Of a stretch of DNA of 64,000 nt, positions 33,573 to 42,414 are shown in pieces. The DNA comes from Bacillota bacterium (GTDB lineage: Bacteria > Bacillota > Clostridia > Christensenellales > SZUA-584): positions 186,001 through 250,000 of the forward strand of contig JAEYOE010000012.1 in the NCBI GenBank assembly GCA_023412005.1, in the 5' to 3' direction. A program made the position numbers and the translations under genes. Numbering within the stretch: the first letter of the stretch is position 1; every line of letters starts with the position of its first letter. The notes under the pieces were generated by a model that saw only the letters and a list, made by a program, of their open reading frames with translations, made no database searches and was not told where the DNA came from.

Positions 33573-34958
33573 ATGAGCAACAGCGTCATACTGGATGAAA
33601 GAAAGGATTTTATTCGGCTCGGCAACGGACAAAACGGCATCAGCTGCGACAGCGACAGTCTTTCCGGCGCGGTGAGCCAGCGTGCGTGCGTGTATTGCGG
33701 CGCGCGCGTGGTGTTAAACCCAATTACTGATGCCTTCCATATCGTTCACGGGCCTATCGGCTGCGCGAGCTATACATGGGATATCCGCGGCAGCCTAACA
33801 AGCGGCAGCGACATCTACCGCAACAGCTTTTCGACCGATCTGAGTGAAAAGGACGTGGTGTTCGGCGGCGAGAAGAAGCTGGCAGCAGCCATCGACGAGC
33901 TGGTGAAAAAACACAGCCCGCGTTTGATATTTGTGTACGCAACGTGCATTGTGGGCGTTATCGGCGATGATGTGCAGGCCGTGTGCCGTGAGGCTGAGAA
34001 AAAGTACGGCATCCGCGTGATCCCGGTACAGTCTCCGGGGTTCTCCGGCAACAAATCGTACGGCTACAAAATGGCCTGCAACGCCATTATGGCGCTGATA
34101 TCGCCGCATAAATCCTCAGAAGAAAAGCGCGGTATAAACATCCTCGGCGATTTTAATCTGGCCGGAGAGATGTGGATCATTCAAAACTACATGAAAGAGA
34201 TCGGCATTGAGGTGAGAGCCACGATCACCGGCGATGCGAGCTATGAGAGCATCATTAAAGCGCCCGGCGCGGCGCTCAACATCGTTCAGTGTGCGGGCTC
34301 GATGACGTATTTGGCAAACCGCATGGAGCAGGAAATGGGCATCCCGTTCATCAAGATCAGCTTTTTTGGTGTGGAAGACACCAGTGCGTCGTTGATACGC
34401 ATTGCCGAGGCGGTGGGCACACCCGAGAACGTCGCGCGCGCGCGCGCCTTCGTTCAGCGCGAGGAACAGCGGCTGAAAGGCTTTTTGGATGCATATAAGC
34501 CAAGGCTAGAGGGAAAAAAGGCGGCCATTTATGTGGGCGGCGGGTTCAAGGCGATATCGCTGATTCGGCAGTTTAACGCGCTCGGCATGAAAACCGTGGT
34601 GGTGGGTACGCAAACGGGCAAGCCGGAGGATTATGAAATGATTGCGCAGCTCGTGGACAGTGATGCCGTGATACTCGATGACGCGAACCCGGCTGAGCTG
34701 GAAACGTTCATGAAGCAGACGGGTGCTGACATACTGGTGGGCGGCGTGAAGGAACGCCCGCTGGCCTACAAACTGGGCATCGCCTTTTGTGACCATAACC
34801 ATGAGCGCAAGCACGCGCTGGCCGGTTACGACGGCGTGATCAATTTTACACAGGAGATCAACCGCTCGATGAACAGCCCTGTGTGGCAGGTGCTTCGCTC
34901 ATCGTTAGCTTTTGAAAAATGCAGCGCAGAGCAGACGTGCAAGGAGGTAAGCGCATGA
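33573..34958 (+). CDS. nifE: FeMo-cofactor assembly scaffold NifE
   Basis: 461-residue NifD paralogue that, with NifN, carries the maturing cofactor. Signature SQRACVYCGARVVLNP (residues about 30-45), HGPIGCASYTWDIRGS, FSTDLSEKDVVFGGEKKL and ATCIVGVIGDD hold the conserved cluster Cys. Ribosome site AAGGGAG. Residues VARARAF are encoded by an uninterrupted CG-dinucleotide run at 34433-34447. The stop overlaps the start of the nifN-B gene (ATGA). Confidence 0.97.
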   Translation: MSNSVILDERKDFIRLGNGQNGISCDSDSLSGAVSQRACVYCGARVVLNPITDAFHIVHGPIGCASYTWDIRGSLTSGSDIYRNSFSTDLSEKDVVFGGEKKLAAAIDELVKKHSPRLIFVYATCIVGVIGDDVQAVCREAEKKYGIRVIPVQSPGFSGNKSYGYKMACNAIMALISPHKSSEEKRGINILGDFNLAGEMWIIQNYMKEIGIEVRATITGDASYESIIKAPGAALNIVQCAGSMTYLANRMEQEMGIPFIKISFFGVEDTSASLIRIAEAVGTPENVARARAFVQREEQRLKGFLDAYKPRLEGKKAAIYVGGGFKAISLIRQFNALGMKTVVVGTQTGKPEDYEMIAQLVDSDAVILDDANPAELETFMKQTGADILVGGVKERPLAYKLGIAFCDHNHERKHALAGYDGVINFTQEINRSMNSPVWQVLRSSLAFEKCSAEQTCKEVSA

Positions 34959-37633
34959 GCATGAACCTTGTTGAGTTAACCGTTAACCCGTGCAAAATGT
35001 GCATGCCGATGGGTAGCGTCAGTGCGTTTATGGGCATTCGCCGATGCATGACGCTGCTGCACGGGTCGCAAGGCTGCAGCACGTATATCCGGCGGCACAT
35101 GGCCACGCATTACAACGAGCCGGTGGATATTGCGTCGTCGTCCTTGACGGAGCAGGGCACCGTGTTCGGCGGTGAAGCCAATTTGATCAAGGGACTGAAA
35201 AACCTGATCGCGCTGTATGATCCGGAGGTGATCGGCGTGGCGACCACGTGCCTTGCTGAGACGATCGGCGAAGATATACCGCGCATGATTCGCGATTTTT
35301 ACGAGGCGAACCCGGATTGCCGGGCAAAAATTATCCCGGTGTCGTCGGCGGGCTATGCGGGAACACAATTTGAAGGCTTTTTTGCCGCACTCAGCGCGAT
35401 TGTGCAGAGCGTAGACATGCGCAAAGAGAAACACGATACCATCAACGTGATTACCGGCTGCCTTAGCCCGGCGGATACGCGGTATTTAAAAGGCTTATTC
35501 CGCGAGATGGGGCTGAATGTGATATTGCTGCCCGATCTCTCGGAGAACCTCGACGGCGGATTTCAAAAGGACTACAAGCGGCTGCCCGACGGCGGCACGT
35601 CGCTGGTAGACATCGCGCGTATGGCGGGGGCACGGCTGACGGTGGAACTATCGACGTTTATCAGCGACGCCGACTCACCGGCAAAGTTCTTGCACGACAC
35701 CTTCGGCGTGCCGTATGTGCGGTGTCATCTGCCCATGGGTCTTCGCGACACCGATGCGCTGATTTGCCTGCTGGCACAGGCGGGCGGAAAAGTGACGGAT
35801 GCGATGCAAAACGAGCGCGCCCGTTTTATGGATGCGATGGTGGATTCGCATAAATACAACGCCGAGGGCCGCGCGGTGATATTCGGTGAGCCGGATTTCG
35901 TTTTTGCTGCAAACCGCCTTTGCACCGAAAACGGGCTGGTGCCTATGCTGACTGCAACGGGCGCTCAATGCGACACGCTCAAAGCGCTGCTGGAGCAAGA
36001 AACAGCCAACGTGGCAGACACCTATTTCACGGAGAATTTTGAAATACGCGACGCGTGTGACTTTGATGTGATTGAGGAAGCAGCGGCTCGGCTGAACGCC
36101 AATCTGCTGGTGGGCAGCTCAGACGGCAGGCGTATAGCACATAAACTCGGGCTGCCTTTAATTCGGTGCGCGTTCCCTGTGCACGACAGCGTCGGCGGGC
36201 AGCGTATCCGCACACTCGGGTATGAGGGCGCGTTATCGCTGCTTGATAGGATGACGAACGCACTGCTCGAACGCAAGGAATCGAGCTTCCGCGACGCATT
36301 GTATGAAAAATACCACAGCGGCCCGGCAAAGTTAGCCGCTGCGGTGTCGGATGGTGATATTTCGGCCAAGAAGCGCACGCTCGAACAACGGACAGCCGTA
36401 CACCCGTGCTTCAACGGCTGCGGCGGTGACTACGCTCGTATTCATCTGCCAGTGGCGCGCGACTGCAACATTCAGTGCAACTATTGTGTGAGAAAGTTTG
36501 ACTGCCCCAACGAGAGCCGCCCGGGCGTGACCACGCGGGTGCTGTCGCCTGCGGAGGCACTGGACAGATACATGGAAGCCAAAGCGCGCATACCCAACCT
36601 GACCGTGGTGGGTATCGCGGGGCCGGGGGATGCACTGGCAGATTTTGAAAAGACGCAAAAAACGCTGCAGATGATACGCATGGCCGACAAGGATGTGACA
36701 TTTTGTCTTTCCACCAACGGCCTGATGCTGCCGCAATACGCCGAGCAGATTGCGGCTCTTGGTGTGTCGCATGTCACCGTGACGGTGAACGCGGTAGACG
36801 CAGCCATCGGCAGCCGCATTTACAAGCATGTGCGCTACATGGGGCAGACATACACGGGAGAAGCGGCCGCGGCCATGCTGCTGGCCAACCAAATGGCGGG
36901 CATAAAAATGATTGCGGATCGCGGCGTGATGGTGAAGGTCAATATCGTGATGCTCAAGGGCATCAACGAAACGCACATTCCCGCCGTGGTAGAGAAGGTG
37001 AAGCAGCTTGGTGCATCCATCACCAACATCATGCAGCTGATACCCGTGAAGGGCAGCGCGTTTGAGAGCATGCCGCTGGTCAGCAACAAAGAGATCATGG
37101 CGATGCGCGAAAAGTGCGGAGAGACATTGACGCAAATGATGCACTGCCGCCAGTGCCGCGCCGACGCAGTAGGCCGTTTGGATAACGATGAATCGGCGAG
37201 CTTTTGCGACAGCGGCGGATGCGGCAAAGCCGCGAAAAAGACAGCTGCGCCCGCCCAAAAGCCGCTGCTGTTTGCGGTATCGTCTCATGGCGGTGTGCTG
37301 GTTGATCAGCACTTCGGGCACGCGACTGACTTCTACATCTATGAAGCACGCGGCAGCGAGGTGCGCTTTGTGGAACGCCGGGGTGTGGGAAAATACTGCG
37401 ACAACACACCCGGCTGTGATGGCAAGGGTGGTGGGAAGCAAATGAAATTTGAGGAGATCCACCGCGCCATTGAGGATTGCGCCGCTGTGATTACAATGCG
37501 CATCGGGGAGGCGCCGCGTCAAAAGCTGGCCGAAAAGGGCATGATGGCGTTCACGGGCTTTGGCCGCATTGAGGAGGCCGTGCAGGATGCGGCGGCAGAA
37601 TACAACGCGAATTTAATGAAAGGAATCATATAA
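34955..37633 (+). CDS. nifN-B: NifN-NifB fusion protein
   Basis: 892-residue fusion. Residues 1-440 are NifN (NPCKMCMPMG, HGSQGCSTY, TTCLAETIGED), the partner of NifE. Residues about 480-735 are the radical-SAM NifB, with CNIQCNYC Cys504/508/511, which makes the NifB-co 8Fe core. Residues about 770-892 are the NifX-like domain (LVDQHFGHATDFYIYE, FTGFGRIEEAV) that ends most NifB proteins. ATG 34955 has AAGGAGG 7 nt upstream and overlaps the nifE stop; a longer upstream frame has no ribosome site. The same fusion is known in C. pasteurianum. It places the NifB-co maker and its scaffold in one chain. Confidence 0.97.
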   Translation: MSMNLVELTVNPCKMCMPMGSVSAFMGIRRCMTLLHGSQGCSTYIRRHMATHYNEPVDIASSSLTEQGTVFGGEANLIKGLKNLIALYDPEVIGVATTCLAETIGEDIPRMIRDFYEANPDCRAKIIPVSSAGYAGTQFEGFFAALSAIVQSVDMRKEKHDTINVITGCLSPADTRYLKGLFREMGLNVILLPDLSENLDGGFQKDYKRLPDGGTSLVDIARMAGARLTVELSTFISDADSPAKFLHDTFGVPYVRCHLPMGLRDTDALICLLAQAGGKVTDAMQNERARFMDAMVDSHKYNAEGRAVIFGEPDFVFAANRLCTENGLVPMLTATGAQCDTLKALLEQETANVADTYFTENFEIRDACDFDVIEEAAARLNANLLVGSSDGRRIAHKLGLPLIRCAFPVHDSVGGQRIRTLGYEGALSLLDRMTNALLERKESSFRDALYEKYHSGPAKLAAAVSDGDISAKKRTLEQRTAVHPCFNGCGGDYARIHLPVARDCNIQCNYCVRKFDCPNESRPGVTTRVLSPAEALDRYMEAKARIPNLTVVGIAGPGDALADFEKTQKTLQMIRMADKDVTFCLSTNGLMLPQYAEQIAALGVSHVTVTVNAVDAAIGSRIYKHVRYMGQTYTGEAAAAMLLANQMAGIKMIADRGVMVKVNIVMLKGINETHIPAVVEKVKQLGASITNIMQLIPVKGSAFESMPLVSNKEIMAMREKCGETLTQMMHCRQCRADAVGRLDNDESASFCDSGGCGKAAKKTAAPAQKPLLFAVSSHGGVLVDQHFGHATDFYIYEARGSEVRFVERRGVGKYCDNTPGCDGKGGGKQMKFEEIHRAIEDCAAVITMRIGEAPRQKLAEKGMMAFTGFGRIEEAVQDAAAEYNANLMKGII

Positions 37634-37635
37634 CG

Positions 37636-37944
37636 ATGGTACAACCCAAATATCATGTTTTTGTATGCACGAGCTGCCGTATTAACGGCGTTCAAAAAGG
37701 ATTCTGCCATACCAAGGGCAGTGTGAACCTCGTGCAGCGGTTTATGGAGGAGATTGACGAGCGCGATCTGTCCGGCGACGTGCTCATCACCAACACGGGC
37801 TGCTTTGGCATCTGTGACAAGGGCCCGGTGGTGGTGGTTTATCCCGAAGCCGCGTGGTACGGCAATGTGACCGAGGACGATGTGGCGGACATAGTGGAGC
37901 AGCATTTTGAAAACGGAGAAAAGGTGGATCGGCTTGTCATCTAA
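37636..37944 (+). CDS. Thioredoxin-like [2Fe-2S] ferredoxin
   Basis: 102-residue ferredoxin of the thioredoxin-like 2Fe-2S family. Cysteines at 11, 14, 24, 56 and 60 follow the C. pasteurianum 2Fe ferredoxin pattern (VCTSC, GFCHTKGS, NTGCFGICDKGP), in which 11, 24, 56 and 60 usually bind the cluster. The clostridial homologue has been reported to interact with the MoFe protein; its job in nitrogen fixation is still unclear. It is located directly after nifN-B, 2 nt downstream, within the same transcript. Confidence 0.93.
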   Translation: MVQPKYHVFVCTSCRINGVQKGFCHTKGSVNLVQRFMEEIDERDLSGDVLITNTGCFGICDKGPVVVVYPEAAWYGNVTEDDVADIVEQHFENGEKVDRLVI

Positions 37945-37960
37945 CGCGGAGACGCTGCAA

Positions 37961-38884
37961 ATGACCGATACATCATTATGCGGCATGCGGCTTGGCGGCG
38001 CAGACACGCAAGCGATTTGCGCTTATTATCAAGCGCTGTTGGCGCTCGGCATCACCACAGTTCAGGTGCCTTGGGACGCATTAGCGCTGCTGGTACCGGT
38101 AATCGAGCCGGAGCGCACCGTGCTCAGCGTCACCCAAGGCTGCCAAGCCGTACCGCCCGGCTTTGCCGGATATCTCAGCACGCATGAGGGGATGCCGGGA
38201 CCGGTCATTATCGAATGCGCTGTGGGAAACTCGCCGCCTACGTGTGCGGAGGAGATTCGGTGGACAGCGGATGAATCGTTGTTCTTTTCGGATTATGCGG
38301 CTGAATTCAGTCGGCTGGCGGCTGACTCGCGCTGTGGGTTCTGCCCGCGCGGCGCGGGAGAAGCGGGCACGGCGCTGGCGGTGGAATGGCTGCTGGCGGG
38401 CGGACAACGGCTGGCCGCCGCTTTTATGGGCACCGGCGGCTATGCGCCCTTGGAAGAAGTGCTTGCGACGCTTCATGTGGTCGGACTGCTGCCGTCATCC
38501 GTGCGGCTTGAAGAGTTGCCTGATGTTGCGCGCGCATACACGCAGCTGACAAAAACGGCGATTCCCGCCCATAAGGCGGTGATTGGTGCATCATTGTTTG
38601 ATGTGGAATCAGGCACGCATGTGGACGGAATTGCGAAAAACCGGGGATGCTACGAGCCGTTTGCACCGGAGTCGGTGGGCGTGGCACGGCGTATAGTGAT
38701 CGGCAAGCATTCCGGCAAGCAGGCACTGCGGCTAAAGCTCGAGGAGCTCGGCTTACGCGGAGTGACCGATTTAGACCGGCTGCTGCATCTCGTGCGCGAG
38801 CAAAGCGTCTGCGATGGCGGCGGCTTATGTGACGATACGTTTGCTTCATTGGCAAAAAAGGCGGCGGGAGGAGATGCTGCATGA
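37961..38884 (+). CDS. nifVω: Homocitrate synthase omega subunit (NifV-omega)
   Basis: About 307-residue second half of a split homocitrate synthase. The C-terminal region holds the family's GxxxHVDG block (ESGTHVDGIAKN), YEPFAPESVG and VIGKHSGKQALR. The N-terminal two thirds still look like the catalytic barrel, but its key residues are gone: DTSLCG where DTTLRDGEQ should be, and CPRGAGEAG in place of HxHND. It must work with the alpha subunit encoded next, to supply homocitrate for FeMo-co. Start uncertain: ATG 37961 (GGAG 9 nt upstream) or TTG 37934 (AAAGGTGG upstream, overlapping the ferredoxin gene). 4-nt overlap with nifVα. Confidence 0.88.
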   Translation: MTDTSLCGMRLGGADTQAICAYYQALLALGITTVQVPWDALALLVPVIEPERTVLSVTQGCQAVPPGFAGYLSTHEGMPGPVIIECAVGNSPPTCAEEIRWTADESLFFSDYAAEFSRLAADSRCGFCPRGAGEAGTALAVEWLLAGGQRLAAAFMGTGGYAPLEEVLATLHVVGLLPSSVRLEELPDVARAYTQLTKTAIPAHKAVIGASLFDVESGTHVDGIAKNRGCYEPFAPESVGVARRIVIGKHSGKQALRLKLEELGLRGVTDLDRLLHLVREQSVCDGGGLCDDTFASLAKKAAGGDAA

Positions 38885-39720
38885 AGCCTCAGGTGCTGCT
38901 GACGGATACGACTTTGCGCGACGGTGAGCAGCGCAGCGGGCTTGCGTTCAGCATAGAAAAAAAGGTGAAGCTGGCACAACTGCTGGATCGAGCCGGGTTT
39001 TACCAGATTGAAGCGGGCATTCCGGCAATGGGCCGCTGCGAGAAGGATGCGGTTTGCCGCATCATGGAGGTGCGCACAAAGGCGAAAATTGCCGTATGGA
39101 ACCGGATGCGCCGGGAGGACATTGCGCACAGTCTTGACTGCCAACCTGACATCATTCACATCAGTGCGCCCGTTTCAGACTTGCTCGTGGAAACGATGCT
39201 GAAAAAAGACCGTGCGTGGGTGAAACGGATGCTCACGGATTGTGTGACCTTCGCCAGAAACAAAGGCTGCGAGGTATCGGTGGGTTTTCAGGATGTATCA
39301 AGGGCTGACCTAAAGCTTATCACTTCGCTTGCGGGCGATATGAGGCGCTTGGGTGTGCTGTCTGTCAGGCTGGCAGATACAGTGGGCACGCTGACACCGA
39401 TGAAAGCACGCAAGCTGCTTGAATACTTGACGGAGCAGACGGATATACCGTTTGGTATTCACACACACAACGATTTGGGAATGGCGGTTGCCATCGCGGC
39501 GGAGGCTGTGAGAGGAGGAGCGGTTACCGTTGACACCACATTGTTCGGTATCGGCGAAAGAGCCGGAAACTGTGATTCATATAAATTTGCAGTTCATATA
39601 CAGCAAAATTTCTCGACAAAACCCGCGGCTACGGATTTAGCAGCGCTGCGCGCGGATGCCGAAGAACTCCTCTTTCCGCCGGAAAGAGCGAAGGAATGGC
39701 ACAAAAACGATGAAGGCTAA
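38881..39720 (+). CDS. nifVα: Homocitrate synthase alpha subunit (NifV-alpha)
   Basis: 279-residue catalytic TIM barrel of the isopropylmalate/homocitrate synthase family. DTTLRDGEQRSG (residues 9-20), QIEAGIPAMG, GIHTHNDLGMAVA (metal His pair) and FGIGERAGNCD are intact. It stops before the C-terminal lid region, which is found in the omega subunit encoded just upstream. GGGAGGAG precedes ATG. Catalyses acetyl-CoA plus 2-oxoglutarate to homocitrate. Split nifVω/nifVα pairs are known from clostridia. Confidence 0.94.
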   Translation: MKPQVLLTDTTLRDGEQRSGLAFSIEKKVKLAQLLDRAGFYQIEAGIPAMGRCEKDAVCRIMEVRTKAKIAVWNRMRREDIAHSLDCQPDIIHISAPVSDLLVETMLKKDRAWVKRMLTDCVTFARNKGCEVSVGFQDVSRADLKLITSLAGDMRRLGVLSVRLADTVGTLTPMKARKLLEYLTEQTDIPFGIHTHNDLGMAVAIAAEAVRGGAVTVDTTLFGIGERAGNCDSYKFAVHIQQNFSTKPAATDLAALRADAEELLFPPERAKEWHKNDEG

Positions 39721-39721
39721 A

Positions 39722-40636
39722 ATGAAAATGAAGAGATTATTGACAAGCAGGATGCTTTTGACAATGGCCGTGATGATGCTGGCAGGGGTAGCTTGCGCAC
39801 CCGCACCAGCGGCCGAATCGCCGTCTATGGAGGCGGCATTGGCTGAAAGCGTTGGGGCAGCCCAGGCGCCGGCTGAATCAGCCGAACCGTCCGCTGAGCC
39901 TGTGGAACTGACGGTATTTGCGGCAGCGAGCATGACGGAAACGTTGGCGCAAATTGCGCAAATGTATAAGACCGTGGCACCCAATGTAACGATCACATTC
40001 AACTTCGATTCGTCGGGTACGCTCAAAACGCAGATTGAGGAAGGCGCGGCCTGCGACGTGTTCATCTCTGCTGCACAGAAACAGATGAACCAGCTGGATT
40101 CGTCAAAGAGCAGAGACGATAACCCGGACGGGATTGATTTTGTGGAGCAGGGAACTCGCGTGAACGTACTCGAAAATAAAGTGATGCTGGTGGTGCCGAA
40201 AGGTAATCCCAAAGGGGTAGACAGCTTTTATGCGATGGCGGAGAAGCTCAAAGACGGCGAGATACTGCTGGCGATGGGCAACAGCGATGTGCCTGTGGGG
40301 CAGTACACACAGAAAATATTCGCTTTCTATAAGCTGGATGAAGATAAACTCGCGAAAGCGGGCTCCCTCACATACGGCACCAACGTGAAAGAAGTCACCA
40401 CGCAAGTATCAGAAGCGAGTGTGGACTGCGGCGTGATTTACTGCACAGACGCTTACAGCGCCGGGCTTAACATTGTGGACGAGGCCACGGCGGATATGTG
40501 CGGACAGGTCATTTATCCGGCGGCTGTGCTGAACATCAGTTCACACAAGGAAGCGGCCAAAGCGTTTCTCGATTATCTTTTAATTGACGAATGCATAGCG
40601 GTGTTTGAAAAGGTTGGATTCAGCGCTGTTAGTTAA
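39722..40636 (+). CDS. modA: Molybdate ABC transporter substrate-binding lipoprotein
   Basis: About 304-residue lipoprotein. The signal peptide ends in lipobox AGVAC, followed by an Ala/Glu/Pro-rich linker and then the ModA fold beginning at LTVFAAASMTETL, with FNFDSSGTLKTQIEEGAACDVFISA and later GNSDVPVGQYT as oxyanion-binding loops. Three nearby starts (39710, 39722, 39728); 39722 has GAAGG 5 nt upstream. It supplies molybdate for FeMo-co and is in the nif transcript right after nifVα. Confidence 0.95.
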   Translation: MKMKRLLTSRMLLTMAVMMLAGVACAPAPAAESPSMEAALAESVGAAQAPAESAEPSAEPVELTVFAAASMTETLAQIAQMYKTVAPNVTITFNFDSSGTLKTQIEEGAACDVFISAAQKQMNQLDSSKSRDDNPDGIDFVEQGTRVNVLENKVMLVVPKGNPKGVDSFYAMAEKLKDGEILLAMGNSDVPVGQYTQKIFAFYKLDEDKLAKAGSLTYGTNVKEVTTQVSEASVDCGVIYCTDAYSAGLNIVDEATADMCGQVIYPAAVLNISSHKEAAKAFLDYLLIDECIAVFEKVGFSAVS

Positions 40637-40705
40637 GCACAGCGGAATATGAGAGGGGGGCGGCAGACGGTTATCGTATGCCGTCCGTTTTCAGGGAGGA
40701 CGACG

Positions 40706-41374
40706 ATGGAATGGTATCCGCTTTGGAACAGCATCAGGATAGCGGGGGCAGCCTGTGTTTTGGTGTTCTTTGCGGGCATACTCTGTGCCTACTACGTGGC
40801 GCGGCTGCCAAAGGCTGTGAAAGGCTTTGTTGATGTGATATTAACGCTGCCGTTGGTGCTGCCGCCCACCGTATGCGGTTGGTTTTTGCTGATGATATTC
40901 GGGCTCAGGCATCCCGTGGGGCAGTTGCTGCAGCAGTTTGGCATACAGTTTGTGATGACGTGGTATGGCGGCATTCTCGCTTCGGCGACGGTGGCTTTTC
41001 CGCTGATGTACCGAACTGCGCGCGGCGCTTTTGAAAGCTTCGACGAAACGCTGGGCTGGAGCGGCAAGACGCTTGGGCTGCCCAACTCGTTTATATTCTG
41101 GCGAATACGGATGCCCGCATGCCGGCAGGGGATACTTGCGGGGACGGTGCTCGCCTTTGCGCGGGCGCTAGGTGAATACGGCGCAACCAGTATGCTGATT
41201 GGCTATACACCCGGGAAAACGGCCACGATATCCACCACGGTTTATCAGCTGTGGCGCACCAACGATGATATGGGTGCGTTAAAATGGGTGCTCGTGAATC
41301 TGGCCATCAGCACGGTGGTGCTGCTGGCTGTTAATCTGCTGGAACGCAAATCGGGGCACAGGAGGCACGCATGA
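40706..41374 (+). CDS. modB: Molybdate ABC transporter permease
   Basis: 222-residue membrane protein with five or so hydrophobic segments and the ModB family blocks LPLVLPPTVCGWFLL and ARALGEYGATSMLIGYTPG (the EAA-type coupling loop). The ATG at 40706 with AGGGAGGA is preferred over an upstream open frame. Overlaps modC by 4 nt. Confidence 0.95.
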   Translation: MEWYPLWNSIRIAGAACVLVFFAGILCAYYVARLPKAVKGFVDVILTLPLVLPPTVCGWFLLMIFGLRHPVGQLLQQFGIQFVMTWYGGILASATVAFPLMYRTARGAFESFDETLGWSGKTLGLPNSFIFWRIRMPACRQGILAGTVLAFARALGEYGATSMLIGYTPGKTATISTTVYQLWRTNDDMGALKWVLVNLAISTVVLLAVNLLERKSGHRRHA

Positions 41375-42414
41375 GCCTTTATGTGAATATCAAAAAGAAA
41401 CTGGGCAGCTTTTCATTGAACGTGTCATTTACATCAAAAAACAGCGTGGCCGGATTGCTGGGTGCGTCGGGCAGCGGCAAAACGCTGACGCTTCGGTGTA
41501 TTTCGGGCATTTTAACGCCCGACGAAGGGACGATAATTCTCAACGGTGTCACGCTGTTTGACAGCGAGAAGGGCATCAACCTGCCGCCGCAAAAAAGGAA
41601 GACCGGCTATCTGTTTCAGAATTACGCTTTGTTTCCGAACATGACGGTGGAGCGAAACATTGCGTGCGGGCTGCATCACGAAAAGGAAAAGACAGCACGC
41701 AAGAATGCTGTTGCCGGTATGATTGAAAAAATGCGCTTGATCGGGCTGGAAAAGCACCGACCGCATGAACTCTCAGGCGGGCAGCAGCAGCGAGTGGCTC
41801 TGGCGCGTATACTCGTGGCCAAACCTGATATATTGCTGCTCGACGAGCCATTCAGCGCGCTTGACAGCCATTTAAGAGACCAACTACTCGTCGAGCTTTC
41901 TCATACATTAAAAGCGTTCTCCGGAGATGTATTGCTGGTGACGCACAACCGGGATGAAGCTTACAAGCTGTGTGAGACGCTGGCTGTGATGGACAGCGGA
42001 CGAGTGACATGTATAGGCGATACCAAGGAGATATTCGATAATCCCAAAACACGTGCGGCGGCTGTGCTGACCGGCTGCAAGAACATTGTTGCCGCGCAAA
42101 AGGCGGGAGAGTCGCGCGTGTTTGTGCCGGAGTGGGGCGTGATGCTGGATACCGCAAACCCGGTGGGAGACAGCCTTTGCGCCATCGGTGTTCGCGCCCA
42201 CTGCTTTGACGAGAATGCGAAGCAGAACGCTCTTCCCATCCGCGTTGTTGAGCGGAGTGAAGAGCCTTTTGAGTGGACACTGAGGTTTATGTACGAGAAC
42301 CAAAATATAGATAGCGAGCCGATTTGGTGGCGCATGGCCAAAACGGATAACCAAACCAATTTGCCGAGAAGCATAGGGCTGGAATTAAAAAACGTTTTGC
42401 TTCTTTACGAATAG
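41371..42414 (+). CDS. modC: Molybdate ABC transporter ATP-binding protein
   Basis: 347-residue ATPase. Walker A GASGSGKT (residues about 31-38), Q-loop LFQNYALFP, signature LSGGQQQRVALARIL, Walker B ILLLDEPFSALD, and switch His in LVTHNRDEAYKL. The C-terminal 120 residues form a TOBE-like extension without a clear full Mop domain. GGAGG precedes ATG. Last gene of the nif-mod transcript. Confidence 0.95.
   Translation: MSLYVNIKKKLGSFSLNVSFTSKNSVAGLLGASGSGKTLTLRCISGILTPDEGTIILNGVTLFDSEKGINLPPQKRKTGYLFQNYALFPNMTVERNIACGLHHEKEKTARKNAVAGMIEKMRLIGLEKHRPHELSGGQQQRVALARILVAKPDILLLDEPFSALDSHLRDQLLVELSHTLKAFSGDVLLVTHNRDEAYKLCETLAVMDSGRVTCIGDTKEIFDNPKTRAAAVLTGCKNIVAAQKAGESRVFVPEWGVMLDTANPVGDSLCAIGVRAHCFDENAKQNALPIRVVERSEEPFEWTLRFMYENQNIDSEPIWWRMAKTDNQTNLPRSIGLELKNVLLLYE

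Noticed and set aside
30476..34958. Vanadium or Fe-only nitrogenase
   Set aside because: No delta-subunit gene, and NifD has the clostridial Mo-type insertion and ligand set.
38881..39720. Isopropylmalate synthase (LeuA) instead of NifV-alpha
   Set aside because: The split alpha/omega form and the position between nif and mod genes point to homocitrate synthase.
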